From the NCBI GenBank assembly GCA_963582345.1, contig CAUZSN010000048.1:1-19791 (forward strand): DNA of 19,791 nucleotides. Direction: 5' to 3'. The stretch's first letter is position 1. Each line of letters begins with the position of its first letter. Of the stretch, positions 1 to 8,400 are shown one piece after another. The position numbers and the translations under genes were made by a program. This DNA is from CAUZSN01 sp963582345. GTDB taxonomy: Bacteria; Planctomycetota; Planctomycetia; Planctomycetales; Planctomycetaceae. Below the pieces are notes generated by a model, which saw only the letters and a program-made list of their open reading frames with translations, was not told the origin of the DNA and made no database searches.

Positions 1-181
1 TTTGGCTCGTAAACCTGCAACAAAAAATTCAGCTTCCTAATTCTTATTGCCTCCGTCTGAGAGGGTCGCGTGCAACCATTATCTGCAAATCACTGACGAT
101 CATTTCCAGCAAGCGATTCAGCCGAACACACAGGCGCCGTTTCTCGTCGCACGGGCTCGCATCCGTTATCTGACATACATG
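1..181. other. Left-edge intergenic DNA, no supported gene
   Basis: No reading frame here has a convincing start and a recognisable product. One minus-strand frame stays open from about 190 to 49 but has no ATG, GTG or TTG start and runs through the tRNA terminator, so I do not call it. Confidence 0.5.
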
Positions 182-204
182 AAAAAACCCCTGTTTTGCA
201 GGGG
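182..204 (-). terminator. Intrinsic terminator of the tRNA-Val gene
   Basis: Read on the minus strand, a perfect 6-bp stem (CCCCTG / CAGGGG) with a 5-nt loop (CAAAA) is followed directly by six Ts. It lies 37 nt past the tRNA 3' end. This is the cleanest Rho-independent terminator in the window. Confidence 0.85.
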
Positions 205-241
205 CATGCGGCTGAATGCGATAGCACGCAATCCGTCAGGA

Positions 242-314
242 TGGGCGGTACAGGATTCGAACCTGTGACTTCTACCGTGTGAAGGTAGCACTCTAGCCAC
301 TGAGTTAACCGCCC
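242..314 (-). tRNA. tRNA-Val, anticodon CAC
   Basis: The minus strand folds as a complete 73-nt tRNA: acceptor GGGCGGT / ACCGCCC with A73; D stem ACTC / GAGT; anticodon stem CTACC / GGTAG closing the 7-nt loop TTCACAC, which gives anticodon CAC (valine, GUG codons); T arm ACAGG-TTCGAAT-CCTGT. The 3' CCA is not encoded and must be added after transcription. There is no variable-arm expansion. An intrinsic terminator follows, so the gene is probably transcribed alone or as the last gene of its unit. Confidence 0.96.
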
Positions 315-586
315 GGCAGACTTCTGCGTGTCCTCCTTTTAGCGTCTTGCCAGAAGGACTACAAGTTCTTGTAGACAAATGGTCCAATCTTCCTCTAGGG
401 TACCAAGATGGCACATTCTCGACCGCAGTTCTCTTCAAAGAGACGGCACGGCCATGTTGAAGTGCCCGGTTGAATTGGTAATTCCATGACGTTTTCAGGG
501 CGATAGCCAGGCCAACCAATATGTCCCGAAATTCGTAAACTGACAGTCCTGGAAAAATTTCTATTACTGTGCTGTCTTGTCCTGAC
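315..586. other. Intergenic DNA between tRNA-Val and the cold-shock gene
   Basis: No gene is supported. It should hold the tRNA promoter, reading left, and the leader of the cold-shock gene, reading right. The one clear structure is the inverted repeat at 359-374. An open minus frame that crosses the tRNA is a shadow. Confidence 0.5.
359..374. repeat. Perfect inverted repeat upstream of tRNA-Val
   Basis: CTACAAG-TT-CTTGTAG has two perfect 7-bp arms around a 2-nt centre. It lies 45 nt upstream of the tRNA 5' end. No T-tract follows on either side, so it is more like a protein-binding dyad or a processing hairpin than a terminator. Function unknown. Confidence 0.5.
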
Positions 587-616
587 GTGACGACTTAGGT
601 CACAAAATGGTATAGG
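587..616 (+). promoter_or_regulatory. Possible sigma70-type promoter of the cold-shock gene
   Basis: GTGACG (587-592, 4 of 6 to TTGACA) is separated by 18 nt from TATAGG (611-616), which is preceded by TGG and so forms an extended -10 (TGnTATAGG). The start codon lies 58 nt past the -10, leaving a leader of about 50 nt. The call rests on motif matching only. Confidence 0.3.
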
Positions 617-673
617 TAACAGCGTGTTTCACTGAGGATGAATTTCGATTTCTGTTGTTGAGGAGTGGCGACT

Positions 674-875
674 ATGCCACAAGGTACGATCAAGAAGTTG
701 ATTTCGGACAAAAGCTTTGGTTTCATCGACGGTAGAAGGAGGTGACATCTTCTTTCACCACTCTGCACTGGTCGGGACAACAATCGAAGATCTGCAGGAA
801 GGACAAAGCGTCGACTACGAGAAAGGTCACGGTCCGAAAGGACCTCGCGCCAAAAATATCAAACCAACTTCATGA
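674..875 (+). pseudogene. Cold-shock-domain protein gene with a +1 frameshift
   Basis: From ATG 674, which has a good ribosome site GAGGAG at 660-665, the frame reads MPQGTIKKLISDKSFGFIDG, then RRR and TGA (743-745). In the +1 frame, DIFFHHSAL and then a normal cold-shock C-terminus continue to TGA 873-875. Joined, the two parts give one protein of about 66 residues with RNP1-like (KSFGFI, a Ser where the family usually has Gly) and RNP2-like (IFFHH) motifs; such proteins are small single-stranded RNA/DNA-binding chaperones. The break falls in AGA AGG AGG TGA: positions 736-745 (AAGGAGGTGA) are a perfect complement of the 16S rRNA 3' tail, and tandem AGG codons are known +1 shift sites. It could be a pseudogene, a programmed +1 frameshift, or a one-base sequencing error. 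I favour mutation or error because the neighbouring gene is clearly decayed, but I cannot exclude recoding. Confidence 0.78.
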
Positions 876-1059
876 GATCCAACCCTGCTGAGTCTTTGTC
901 TGCGAAAGTGGACGTGCTCAAATAGATGCCGCACAGTTCGGCCGAACCGGTTGCTTAATCGTTTTCGGCCGTTGTGTATTCGCATGTCGAATCTGGCTCG
1001 TTTGCGGCTCAACTTGCGTAGGAACAAGTGCAGGGGCAACTATTCTAGCCACGGCATAT

Positions 1060-1513
1060 TTCGGCTCTGCATGTCTCGGCCAAGTGGTTCAACATCATTT
1101 CGCCAACATCAACAGTGTCAGAGAATTCACGATGCCCTGCCCGGCAGTGGCGGGCGCTGAACCGTGGACCGCTTTGAACGCTGCCTGATCGTCGCCAATT
1201 TCGCCCCTAGCACGACGCCTAATCCACCGACCAAGCCGACACACAGATCGCTGATCACATCACCATACAGTTTTAGCCGTTGTCGCAATTGCACGTTGAC
1301 TAATTTGAAACCTGTGCCGACCGAATTTATACAAGGACCTTTGATCGCTTCAATCGTAGCCTCGAGCTGAACTTGCTGTCCTGCATCTATCGCGGTGATA
1401 CCTACCTGGTGCTCGACTCGTTCCACGGAAGCAGCAGTTTTCAAAATTCGCCGCAAGACCGCTATTATTTCGGATCCAATTCCGGCTCCGAGCATTAGAA
1501 TACTCTGATGAAG
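1060..1513 (-). pseudogene. icd: Decayed isocitrate dehydrogenase with internal deletion and frameshifts
   Basis: Three successive minus-strand frames spell pieces of an NAD-type isocitrate dehydrogenase. Frame 1 (about 1513-1199) starts with GAGIGSEI (family GDGIGPEI), then VGITAIDAGQQ, EATIEAIK-GPC, GTGFKLVNVQLRQRLKLY, and jumps straight to GDVISDLCVGLVGGLGVV. Frame 2 (1196-1098) gives GDDQAAFKAVHGSAPATAGQ. Frame 3 (from 1098) gives MMLNHLAE. In the family, 'NLYANVRPV' and 'NLYGDIxSDL' lie roughly 130 residues apart; here they are fused at about 1256-1276, so the catalytic middle is gone. A smaller gap of about 7-8 residues lies between EAIK and GPC. One base is missing near 1198 and the frame shifts again near 1098; in-frame stops follow. 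The ATG and ribosome site are not preserved. Faint remnants may run to about 890. Non-functional; the identity is secure from the C-terminal motifs. Confidence 0.85.
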
Positions 1514-1754
1514 GGTCTTGGCCGCTTCGACGATCGATGATCATATCGTTTAAAGTTGCCTGCTTTCTCACTCCAGGGAGTAAGTCGGGAATGAAACATC
1601 GTCTTTAACCGAACAATTCCATTGTGATACGGCATCCACATGTTTCAGGCTGGAAAATTTACCGACGGCCTTGTAGACTGTGTCGCTTCATGATTAGTGG
1701 AATTGTGTCGAGAGACGCGATAATGGTTCTTCGACAAGGACGAGTTACTCGAAC

Positions 1755-2033
1755 ATGCCGAGCTCCAAAAGTGCAAAGAAATCACTCCGTCAAAGCCTAA
1801 AGCGACGGTTGTTGAATCGGACGCAGCGGTCTGCGTTGAGAAGCGTAATCAAAAAATGCCGCATCGCCGCTCAAGGTGACGACCCGACGGCCGCGGAATC
1901 GGCATTCCGCTTGGTCGTGAAACGATTAGATCAGGCCGCCGCGAAAAACTTGATTCACAAGAACAATGCATCGCGGACGAAGTCCCGTCTGGCGAAACTC
2001 TTGCCAAAGGCAATTCCGTCGGCTAGCAAATAG
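1755..2033 (+). CDS. rpsT: 30S ribosomal protein S20
   Basis: The 92-residue product has the S20 layout: a short N-terminus with SSKSAKKSLRQSLKRR, the family's basic RNA-binding segment, then long basic helices and the late KNLIHKNNASRTKSRL segment typical of S20. It is a primary 16S rRNA-binding protein of the small subunit, acting in the cytoplasm. The length is normal. The start is the only ATG that preserves the basic N-terminus. AAGGA (1736-1740) is unusually far (14 nt) from the ATG, and a 4-bp hairpin (CGAG-TTA-CTCG, 1741-1751) lies between them. A weak -10-like GATAAT is at 1719-1724. It is monocistronic here and convergent with the DUF502 gene 43 nt away; I see no T-tract terminator between them. 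Confidence 0.96.
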   Translation: MPSSKSAKKSLRQSLKRRLLNRTQRSALRSVIKKCRIAAQGDDPTAAESAFRLVVKRLDQAAAKNLIHKNNASRTKSRLAKLLPKAIPSASK

Positions 2034-2076
2034 CCATTCCCGATGGTTCGTAGTGCTGTCTCGATACGGTGATTTC

Positions 2077-2703
2077 TCAAACACTGGTTTGATGCATGGC
2101 CTTGAGAATCGCGTCCGATCCAGCACCGCAACTGATAATGGAACGCATGACGTCTTCAACTGATTGATCTATTAGATTCACAAATTCTGGCTTCATATGG
2201 TAAATGTTTCCCGAGGTCGGATTCGGCCCAGTTGGAACGAAGACGGTATACGATCCGTTTTCATGCCGTTCGGTGACAAAGGCCGTCACCATCGTCTCGT
2301 TGCCAAAAATGCGGACCAACGCAACCGATGAAAATGGGGATGGCCGATTGCCCAAAAACTGGAGCACTGTTTCCTTGATCAAGTTGTAGCCCGGAGCGAC
2401 ATTTAGAATCCGGCCTTCGAGTTGTTCATGGATAAACTGGCCAACTTGCGTCTTAATGATTATGCCGATCAGAAAACACGCAGCAATGATCAGTCCCAAG
2501 ACAATCGCATCAGCACTAAGTTTCTCTATTACTGTCAGTTGCGATAGATCTGATTCTCCCGTCACAAGTTTGGTCAGCGGCTGAATCAACAACTCGATCA
2601 ATCCAAACACCCAACCGAACGCGGCCAGAAGCAAACCGATGGGCAATAGCACTATTGATCCGCCTAATAACGACATCTTGACGAATGACTTTATCGTATT
2701 CAC
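2077..2703 (-). CDS. DUF502 family integral membrane protein
   Basis: The 208-residue protein matches DUF502 (Pfam family of uncharacterised bacterial membrane proteins). It has two membrane helices (about residues 13-33 and 66-83), the mid-region NVAPGYNLIKETVLQFLG, and the family signature PTGPNPTSG at 157-165 followed by the late SVEDVMRSIISCG segment. It sits in the inner membrane; its function is unknown. I start it at GTG 2703 because AGGAGA (2716-2711) lies 7 nt upstream and the protein then begins just before helix 1, as usual in the family. The frame is open to 2844 but that extension would run over the promoter space shared with the divergent Rieske gene. TGGTATATC at 2771-2763 is a weak extended -10 candidate. 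Confidence 0.9.
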   Translation of the reverse strand: MNTIKSFVKMSLLGGSIVLLPIGLLLAAFGWVFGLIELLIQPLTKLVTGESDLSQLTVIEKLSADAIVLGLIIAACFLIGIIIKTQVGQFIHEQLEGRILNVAPGYNLIKETVLQFLGNRPSPFSSVALVRIFGNETMVTAFVTERHENGSYTVFVPTGPNPTSGNIYHMKPEFVNLIDQSVEDVMRSIISCGAGSDAILKAMHQTSV

Positions 2704-2849
2704 CTTCTCATCTCCTGATTTTGACGAGGACTTTTTCAAGAATAGTGTTCTGCATTCATTCTGATATACCATTCCCATAGGGATCTGGACTATCCTGGAT
2801 CGTTCATATTGCGTGTCAAGACGGCAACAGACCAGGTGGAGCACCCAGT

Positions 2850-3725
2850 GTGTCTGCGAAGCTCAAAATTGGCCTAGTTAGTGAAGTTCCCGACGGAACC
2901 AACAAGGTTTACACCGTCGGTGAACGAGAAGTAGCCGTATTCAATGTCGATGGCGAACTATACGCGGTTGACAATTGTTGCCCACACCGCGGAGCATCAC
3001 TGTCGGACGGCACGCTCGTCGATGGGTCAGTCACGTGCCCATGGCATAAATGGCGCTTCGATTTAAAGACCGGCAAGTGTCTGACTCAGCCCGGCAATTG
3101 GCTGCGCAAGTTTGACGTATCCATAGAAGGAGACAACGTAATTTTGGATACGCCGCAGAGCGATGATCAGCCAAATACCTGGGACGGCATTTATCGATAC
3201 CTAGTGCGATACGGAACGATGGGCTGGATTGGACGCTTTGGATCGATTCAGCGAATTGATTGTTCCTACAAAGACCACGTTGTGGTACAGACTACTCGAG
3301 GCCTGGAAGTTGGAGAAGTTCTAGCCGTACCCACAGAAAACGGTCAAGACAACGGAAACAATCAACAGCCAGCCGGCGAATTGCTGCGGCGCTTAGCAAC
3401 AGACGAGCAGGCCAAGCACAGACGGCGAATTCAAGAGCAACCGCTCGATTGGATCGCACAAACGCAAGAACTGATCGCCTCGCACCATCTTGCAGTCGAG
3501 GTCATCGATTGCGAGTTGTTGTTCGATGGCAAGACAGTTGTCTTCTACTACCTGGGCGGGTTAGAACCTGATTTAGACCAATTGGGTGAAGACCTAACCG
3601 GACGTCACCAAGTGAAAGTCATATTTCATCCGGTCATCGAGCCACCGGTTGCGACCGAATCCGATGGCGGTTGCGGACGTCCCGGCTGTGGTGGCGGCGG
3701 GTGCGGCGCTGAGTCGAGTGTCTAA
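2850..3725 (+). CDS. Rieske [2Fe-2S] domain fused to a PSP1 (RicT/YaaT-like) domain
   Basis: The 291-residue protein has two parts. Residues 5-105 are a Rieske-type ferredoxin domain with both ligand motifs, C44-P-H46 and C63-P-W-H66, then WRFDLKTGKC, like nitrite-reductase small-subunit ferredoxins. Residues about 112-265 resemble the PSP1 C-terminal domain: YLVRYGTMGWIGRFG, VVVQTTRGLEVGEVLA, and then the DCELLFDGKTVVFYYLGG segment. The tail holds CGRPGCGGGGC (C275, C280, C285), resembling the CGRPLCC end of RicT. RicT is part of the Bacillus Ric complex, which carries iron-sulfur clusters and affects RNase Y-dependent RNA maturation. A redox or electron-carrier role tied to that kind of partner is inference only. 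There is no signal peptide, so it is cytoplasmic. The start is GTG with GGTGGAG (2835-2841) upstream; it is divergent from the DUF502 gene. Confidence 0.92.
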   Translation: MSAKLKIGLVSEVPDGTNKVYTVGEREVAVFNVDGELYAVDNCCPHRGASLSDGTLVDGSVTCPWHKWRFDLKTGKCLTQPGNWLRKFDVSIEGDNVILDTPQSDDQPNTWDGIYRYLVRYGTMGWIGRFGSIQRIDCSYKDHVVVQTTRGLEVGEVLAVPTENGQDNGNNQQPAGELLRRLATDEQAKHRRRIQEQPLDWIAQTQELIASHHLAVEVIDCELLFDGKTVVFYYLGGLEPDLDQLGEDLTGRHQVKVIFHPVIEPPVATESDGGCGRPGCGGGGCGAESSV

Positions 3726-4460
3726 CTAAGAAAGAAGTTCAAGAGACGATGAGACACAGTGGATAAATTGTTTCCGAAATGATCTGACACGCGTAGGCCT
3801 GCTGCCAACAGACCACAGCTTTCTTGAAGCCATCCCGTGGGACGACCAATCGGTCAACTTGGTTCCAACACTGTCCGCGACGTGGTGCGTCTGCTCGCAA
3901 TGCAGAAAAACACAATCGCAAAGTAATCAAGCTGGTCGAATGCTGACGTGACTGTACGATCATCTCGCCAATGGCGCTCGGCTGACGATCGGGATTCCCG
4001 GTGACAATCACGCAATCGACTGCTGGTTCGGAAACCGTTTGGTTTGGCGGCATCCTTGTTTTACTTGACCTCGAACAGTTCGGCCGACAATGGCAAGATG
4101 ACGGCGTCAACTACGTGGTTGACTCGCATGGCATTCCTCTTATGAGCATGTTTGTGTTTCGGGTTGGCGCGAGGTATTCCAGGCCCGCCCACCTGGTTTA
4201 AGACGTCTGACAATTAAAAAATTTTCCGCAAGTGCAGACACTTCAATGAATTTCGAAAAGTGTAAGGCCTGTTATTTAAGACGGTTTCTGACAATAATGC
4301 AGCCATCGGCAGCGGGCGAGAGAAGTTGGGAGTCTTTTTCCGTAGGCAATCGACAGGAGATAATGACTTCTGCAACCGAAAAAGACTTCCAGCTTCTTTC
4401 GAAATGACTCCGTTTCACGCAGCCAGACAGTCGAATTACACATGGTCTACAATTCGAACG
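3726..4460. other. Long stretch with no supportable gene
   Basis: About 735 bp lie between two plus-strand genes. The plus frames are broken by stops at several points. A 66-codon plus frame (4001-4201) and a 123-codon minus frame (3739-4110) overlap each other; neither has a recognisable motif or ribosome site. Local composition does not look like the repeats or mobile DNA I know. It could be the remains of a gene too decayed to name, plus the leader of the phosphatase gene. I see no convincing promoter. Confidence 0.4.
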
Positions 4461-5249
4461 ATGGATAAACTGACATCGTTGGAAATGGATGTTTTGACTA
4501 CGGCTGAAGAGGCCGCGCGTTTGGCCGGTGACGTTTTAACTCAGTGGGTGGAAAAGTTCACTGTCAGCGAAAAAAGTCCCGCAAATCTAGTTACTGAGGC
4601 GGATTTTGCGTCGCAGGAAGTGATCTCAAAGCTGATCCAGGAACGTTTTCCCGACCATCACCTTCTGGGTGAGGAGGGGTTGTCGTACTCTGAGAGCAAT
4701 TCTCCTTACCGATGGGTAATCGACCCGCTTGATGGAACCTCGAATTATGTCCACCGATTTCCTTATTACGCTGTGTCGATAGCAATCGAGTGCCAGCGGG
4801 AATTACTCGTCGGCGTGATCTTTGATCCAAATCGCGACGAATTGTTTTCTGCGGTGTGTGGAAAGGGCGCGACCCTGAATGGCAATCCGATCACAACGAC
4901 GAAGATCGGCCAATTACGTCAGGCCATGGGTGTCGCCAGTTTGCCGGTTGGGGCCGAACCCGACGACCCCGCAGTCGACCGTTTTCTGCGAGCCCTGCGG
5001 CATTTACAAACGGTTCACCGAACTGGCTCGGCCGCGCTGAATTTGGCCTACGTCGCCTGTGGCCGAATCGAAGCATTTTGGTCCAGCAGTTTGCGTCCAT
5101 GGGACATGGCGGCCGGAACTCTAATCGTTCGTGAAGCTGGCGGGCGAGTTTCAAAAATGAGTGGAGAACCCTTGGATATCGAAATCGCTGATCTACTAGC
5201 AACCAATGGATCAGCGCTTCACGATCCATTGCAACAATTGTTAGCCTAA
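4461..5249 (+). CDS. Inositol-monophosphatase family phosphatase
   Basis: The 262-residue product is a typical Mg2+-dependent, Li+-sensitive-fold sugar or inositol phosphatase (IMPase/FBPase superfamily). Visible motifs: GEEG with E71; the metal-binding WVIDPLDGTSNY with D88 and D91; and WDMAAGTLIVREAGG with D215, the third metal ligand. Likely substrates are inositol-1-phosphate or a related sugar or nucleotide phosphate (SuhB, HisN and CysQ relatives share the fold), and I cannot choose between them from sequence. It is cytoplasmic. I start it at ATG 4461, which gives the usual short helix before 'AAxLAG'; ATG 4485 is also possible. The frame is open upstream to 4326, but that extension is not family-like. 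No Shine-Dalgarno is visible. Confidence 0.93.
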   Translation: MDKLTSLEMDVLTTAEEAARLAGDVLTQWVEKFTVSEKSPANLVTEADFASQEVISKLIQERFPDHHLLGEEGLSYSESNSPYRWVIDPLDGTSNYVHRFPYYAVSIAIECQRELLVGVIFDPNRDELFSAVCGKGATLNGNPITTTKIGQLRQAMGVASLPVGAEPDDPAVDRFLRALRHLQTVHRTGSAALNLAYVACGRIEAFWSSSLRPWDMAAGTLIVREAGGRVSKMSGEPLDIEIADLLATNGSALHDPLQQLLA

Positions 5250-5403
5250 CGGTTTTCGGCCAAAGGCTCGAATTTTTCTGCTTCCTCGACCGTCACCACG
5301 TGGGTATGATAGAAAGGTGTGGGTCTTATATTCTGGCACTTGCGAAGGGAGGGAGCCCTCGAGGTCCTAGGGCGTCCACTCCGTTGATGTAGCGGAGCGC
5401 ATT

Positions 5404-5430
5404 ATGCAAATCCTGAATCGGCTGCCATGA
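5404..5430 (+). promoter_or_regulatory. Possible 8-codon leader ORF coupled to the first giant gene
   Basis: GGAG (5394-5397) lies 6 nt before ATG 5404, which opens MQILNRLP and stops at TGA 5428-5430. That stop overlaps the giant gene's ATG (5427) as ATGA. The giant gene has no Shine-Dalgarno of its own, so ribosomes finishing the leader could restart there. The 8-codon length means it could occur by chance. Confidence 0.35.
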
Positions 5431-8400
5431 ACGTCATTTCTTTGGGCCGCTCCCGTCAACCAAAATTGGTCATGCTGCTAGCATCGATGATGTTGATGCT
5501 AAGCAACCGCGAGTCCGCCGCTCAATCAAAGCCTGTAGTCGACCAGTCACCGACAGTTGTTCCGAGTACCGGCAGCGAAGATGAAACAACATCTCGGCCG
5601 AATGCCGTAAAACAGATTCCCTCGTCCGAACAGACGAATGAGCCGCGGAATGTGGGGAAGCGGAAACCGGGCGAGCAGCCGTTAATCGTTGTGAACAAAA
5701 AACAGTTTGAACGATTTCAAAAGTGGCAGAAATCTCAAGAAACTCCAGAATTCAATCTGATCGATCTTTCGTTGCGAGGAGAAGTAAAAGGCGGCCGCGC
5801 CCTACTGACCGTGACTGTCAACGTGAAGATTAAACGCGAAAATGAATTCGTTCTCGTTCCGCTACGAATGAACAACGCCATCCTGCTGAAGTCGCCCAAA
5901 CACAAACCACCAGTCAACGGCGGTGACGTATGGAAAGACAACGAAAACGATGACCCGAAAGATGGTCATCGTTGGTGGTTCAAGGGCAAAGGCATTCATA
6001 GGCTGACCTTTCCAATCAGCGTCCTGGTTCACACACGCCGAATTCAATTGCCGCTTCCGTCTCCGCGGGCTGCTGCTAGTGTGCTAAAATTGCGCGTTCC
6101 AATTTCCCGGATTGCGGTCAGGTCGCCGGAAGGTTCGTCGTACACGGTGAATTCTTTGGGGTCGGTCTCGAAAATCGAAATGCACGGTCTGGGGCATCTG
6201 CTAGACCTGACATGGCAACCGGTGCCAAGTGAAATACCGTTTAAACTGCAACTGCAGGTAGACACACTAATCCTGGTTGATCTGACAACGGAATTGATCG
6301 TGCTAGAAGCAACGCAAACCATTCGAGCGCAACAGGGCAGTACGAAACAATTTTCCGTGCGGTTGCCGATGGGCTTTGAGCTGAACAACATCGAGGGCGA
6401 ACAATATCAAAAGCATGACATAGACGACGATAATTCGAACCGAGTAATCGTCCATCTTAAGGACCGGATGGCCTCACGAACAGAAGAGCCGCCTGTCACG
6501 TTGAAGTGGACGCTTCAAAGCGAATTCCCTCAACAGAATGCGGGACTGGTGCTGACAGGATTTGAGGTCGAAGACGCCTTGCACCAGCGAGGCTATCTCG
6601 CAATAAACGCCGTCGACGGATATCGGGTTTCTAAGCGCCGTACGCCTGAAGGATCTATCTCTCGCGTTGGCATCAGCAAGCTGCGGGACTATCCCGAATT
6701 GCGCACGCTGATCGCCGATGGCCAAATCAGTCGAGCCTACCAGTTCTTGCAACAACCTTTTCAGTTGGTGCTGGATCTGCAGAAAATCGAACCGTACTTT
6801 ACAGTGGAACCACACCTGTTTCTAAAACTGTCCCAAAATCAAGCCGACCTGGAGGCTCATTTTCGGTTCTACGTCTTTCGGGGAACCCTTCGGGAGATCA
6901 AATTGGCGTGGCCATCATGGCAAGAAGAGAAATGGGTGCTTCCGAAATCCGACGACCCAAATCTTGTCAGGCAGATTGTGCCGAACCCAAATGACGCAGC
7001 CGCGGGATTGACGGTTCGGTTGGTCGAGAAAAAAACTCGAGTGAATGGTGTCTTCGAAGTCCGCATCAAGACTCGGCGACCAATCAACCCGGACGACCAA
7101 CCGTTTCAATTGACTCTACCGTCGGCAGCTGCCTCAAATCGAAAATCTCCAATCCTTGTCGTGGCCAGTGCTGAAAATGTCACAGTCGACGAATTCGTCC
7201 ACCTTGAAAGGGACGCTTTGCGGCCGCTTTCGGTTTCGTCGCTTCCAAAGCCTACAAACTTTCCTGAAGAGTTTCGCAAGTTGGTGCCGGATGGAATCCT
7301 TCGCATAGCTTCATCGCAATTGACGTTTGAAGTTAAAGCAACTGTCCACAAGCAGCGGATCCGTGCCAACACAATTGTCTCGGCGAAACTGGAAAACGCT
7401 CAAATCGTCGTCAATCAACGATTTCTTTACAACGTTGCCTACGTGCCGTTATTGCAAGTTCGCCTGTTGATCCCCAATGCACTGCGTAACCCTATACATT
7501 TTTCACTGGAAGACAACTCAGAAGCCACAACATCGTTAATCCCGGATTTCACCCAACTGGAAGTGGAATCCTCACGAGAAGCACTCTTTAATTTGGACAA
7601 AGCGAGGCTCAGTGAATTCGAAATTCTGGCAAGATTTACCGTTGATGTTCCCAAAGAACTTGTACCGGGAACAAAAATTTCCGAAAAAATTCCGTTAATC
7701 CGATCTTCCGACATAAGTCTTGAATCAAGTAATTTCGAGCTGCCCGACACCGAACCGGTGATGGTTTCCGTAACGGAATCGGCCTGGACGAAGCAAATCC
7801 GTGTGGACGACACGGAGCTTTGGATTGCCGACGGCGGACAACAATCGATTCCGCTTACTTTCGAGCACTCGCTAAAGCCCGTAACACAGGACTTCGCGAT
7901 TGTGAAGGCGGCCATTCGAACGAACGCGACACAACGAGGTCCGGCTCAATCGCACGCGTTCTACCTAATTGAAGGGAACGTCAAAACACTTGTTGTCACC
8001 TTTCAGCACAACATTCAAACGAATGTACTGCCTAATTTCTGGTGGGACGGAATAAGACTTGGTCGTGATGAAATTGTGGACATCGACAGAGGTGAATTCC
8101 GACTCGATGTTGCCAACCTCAAGACCAACGTCGAGTACTCCCAGCCCGCCGACAGGCACCGGTTGATGATTGAATTCTCTTCCAAACGAGCGTTGTCTTT
8201 CGATTGGACCCATGAGCACAATCTCTCCGCTCCGCAGTTCCCGTCCAACGTCCGAATCGCACAAACGATTTGGGAAGTTGTGCTACCTTTCAATCAGTAC
8301 CTGCTCACGAATCCACGCGAGTTAACTCCTCAATACTATTGGCGGCGGAACGGGTTCTTCTTTAGCCGCGTTCTAAATCCCGCTTATAAGAACCTGATTG

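Noticed and set aside
47..519. Two open frames (47-268 plus, 166-519 minus) across the tRNA
   Set aside because: Both run straight through the tRNA-Val gene; the plus frame ends in 'QDSNL', the usual artefact of the antisense T arm.
1350..1571. 73-codon minus frame
   Set aside because: Overlaps the isocitrate dehydrogenase remnant in another frame and has no family features.
3739..4201. Open frames of 123 (minus) and 66 (plus) codons
   Set aside because: They overlap each other, lack a ribosome site, and show no motif I can tie to a family.
4326..4460. N-terminal extension of the phosphatase to 4326
   Set aside because: The extra 45 residues are not family-like, begin with TTG and have no ribosome site; ATG 4461 gives the normal length.
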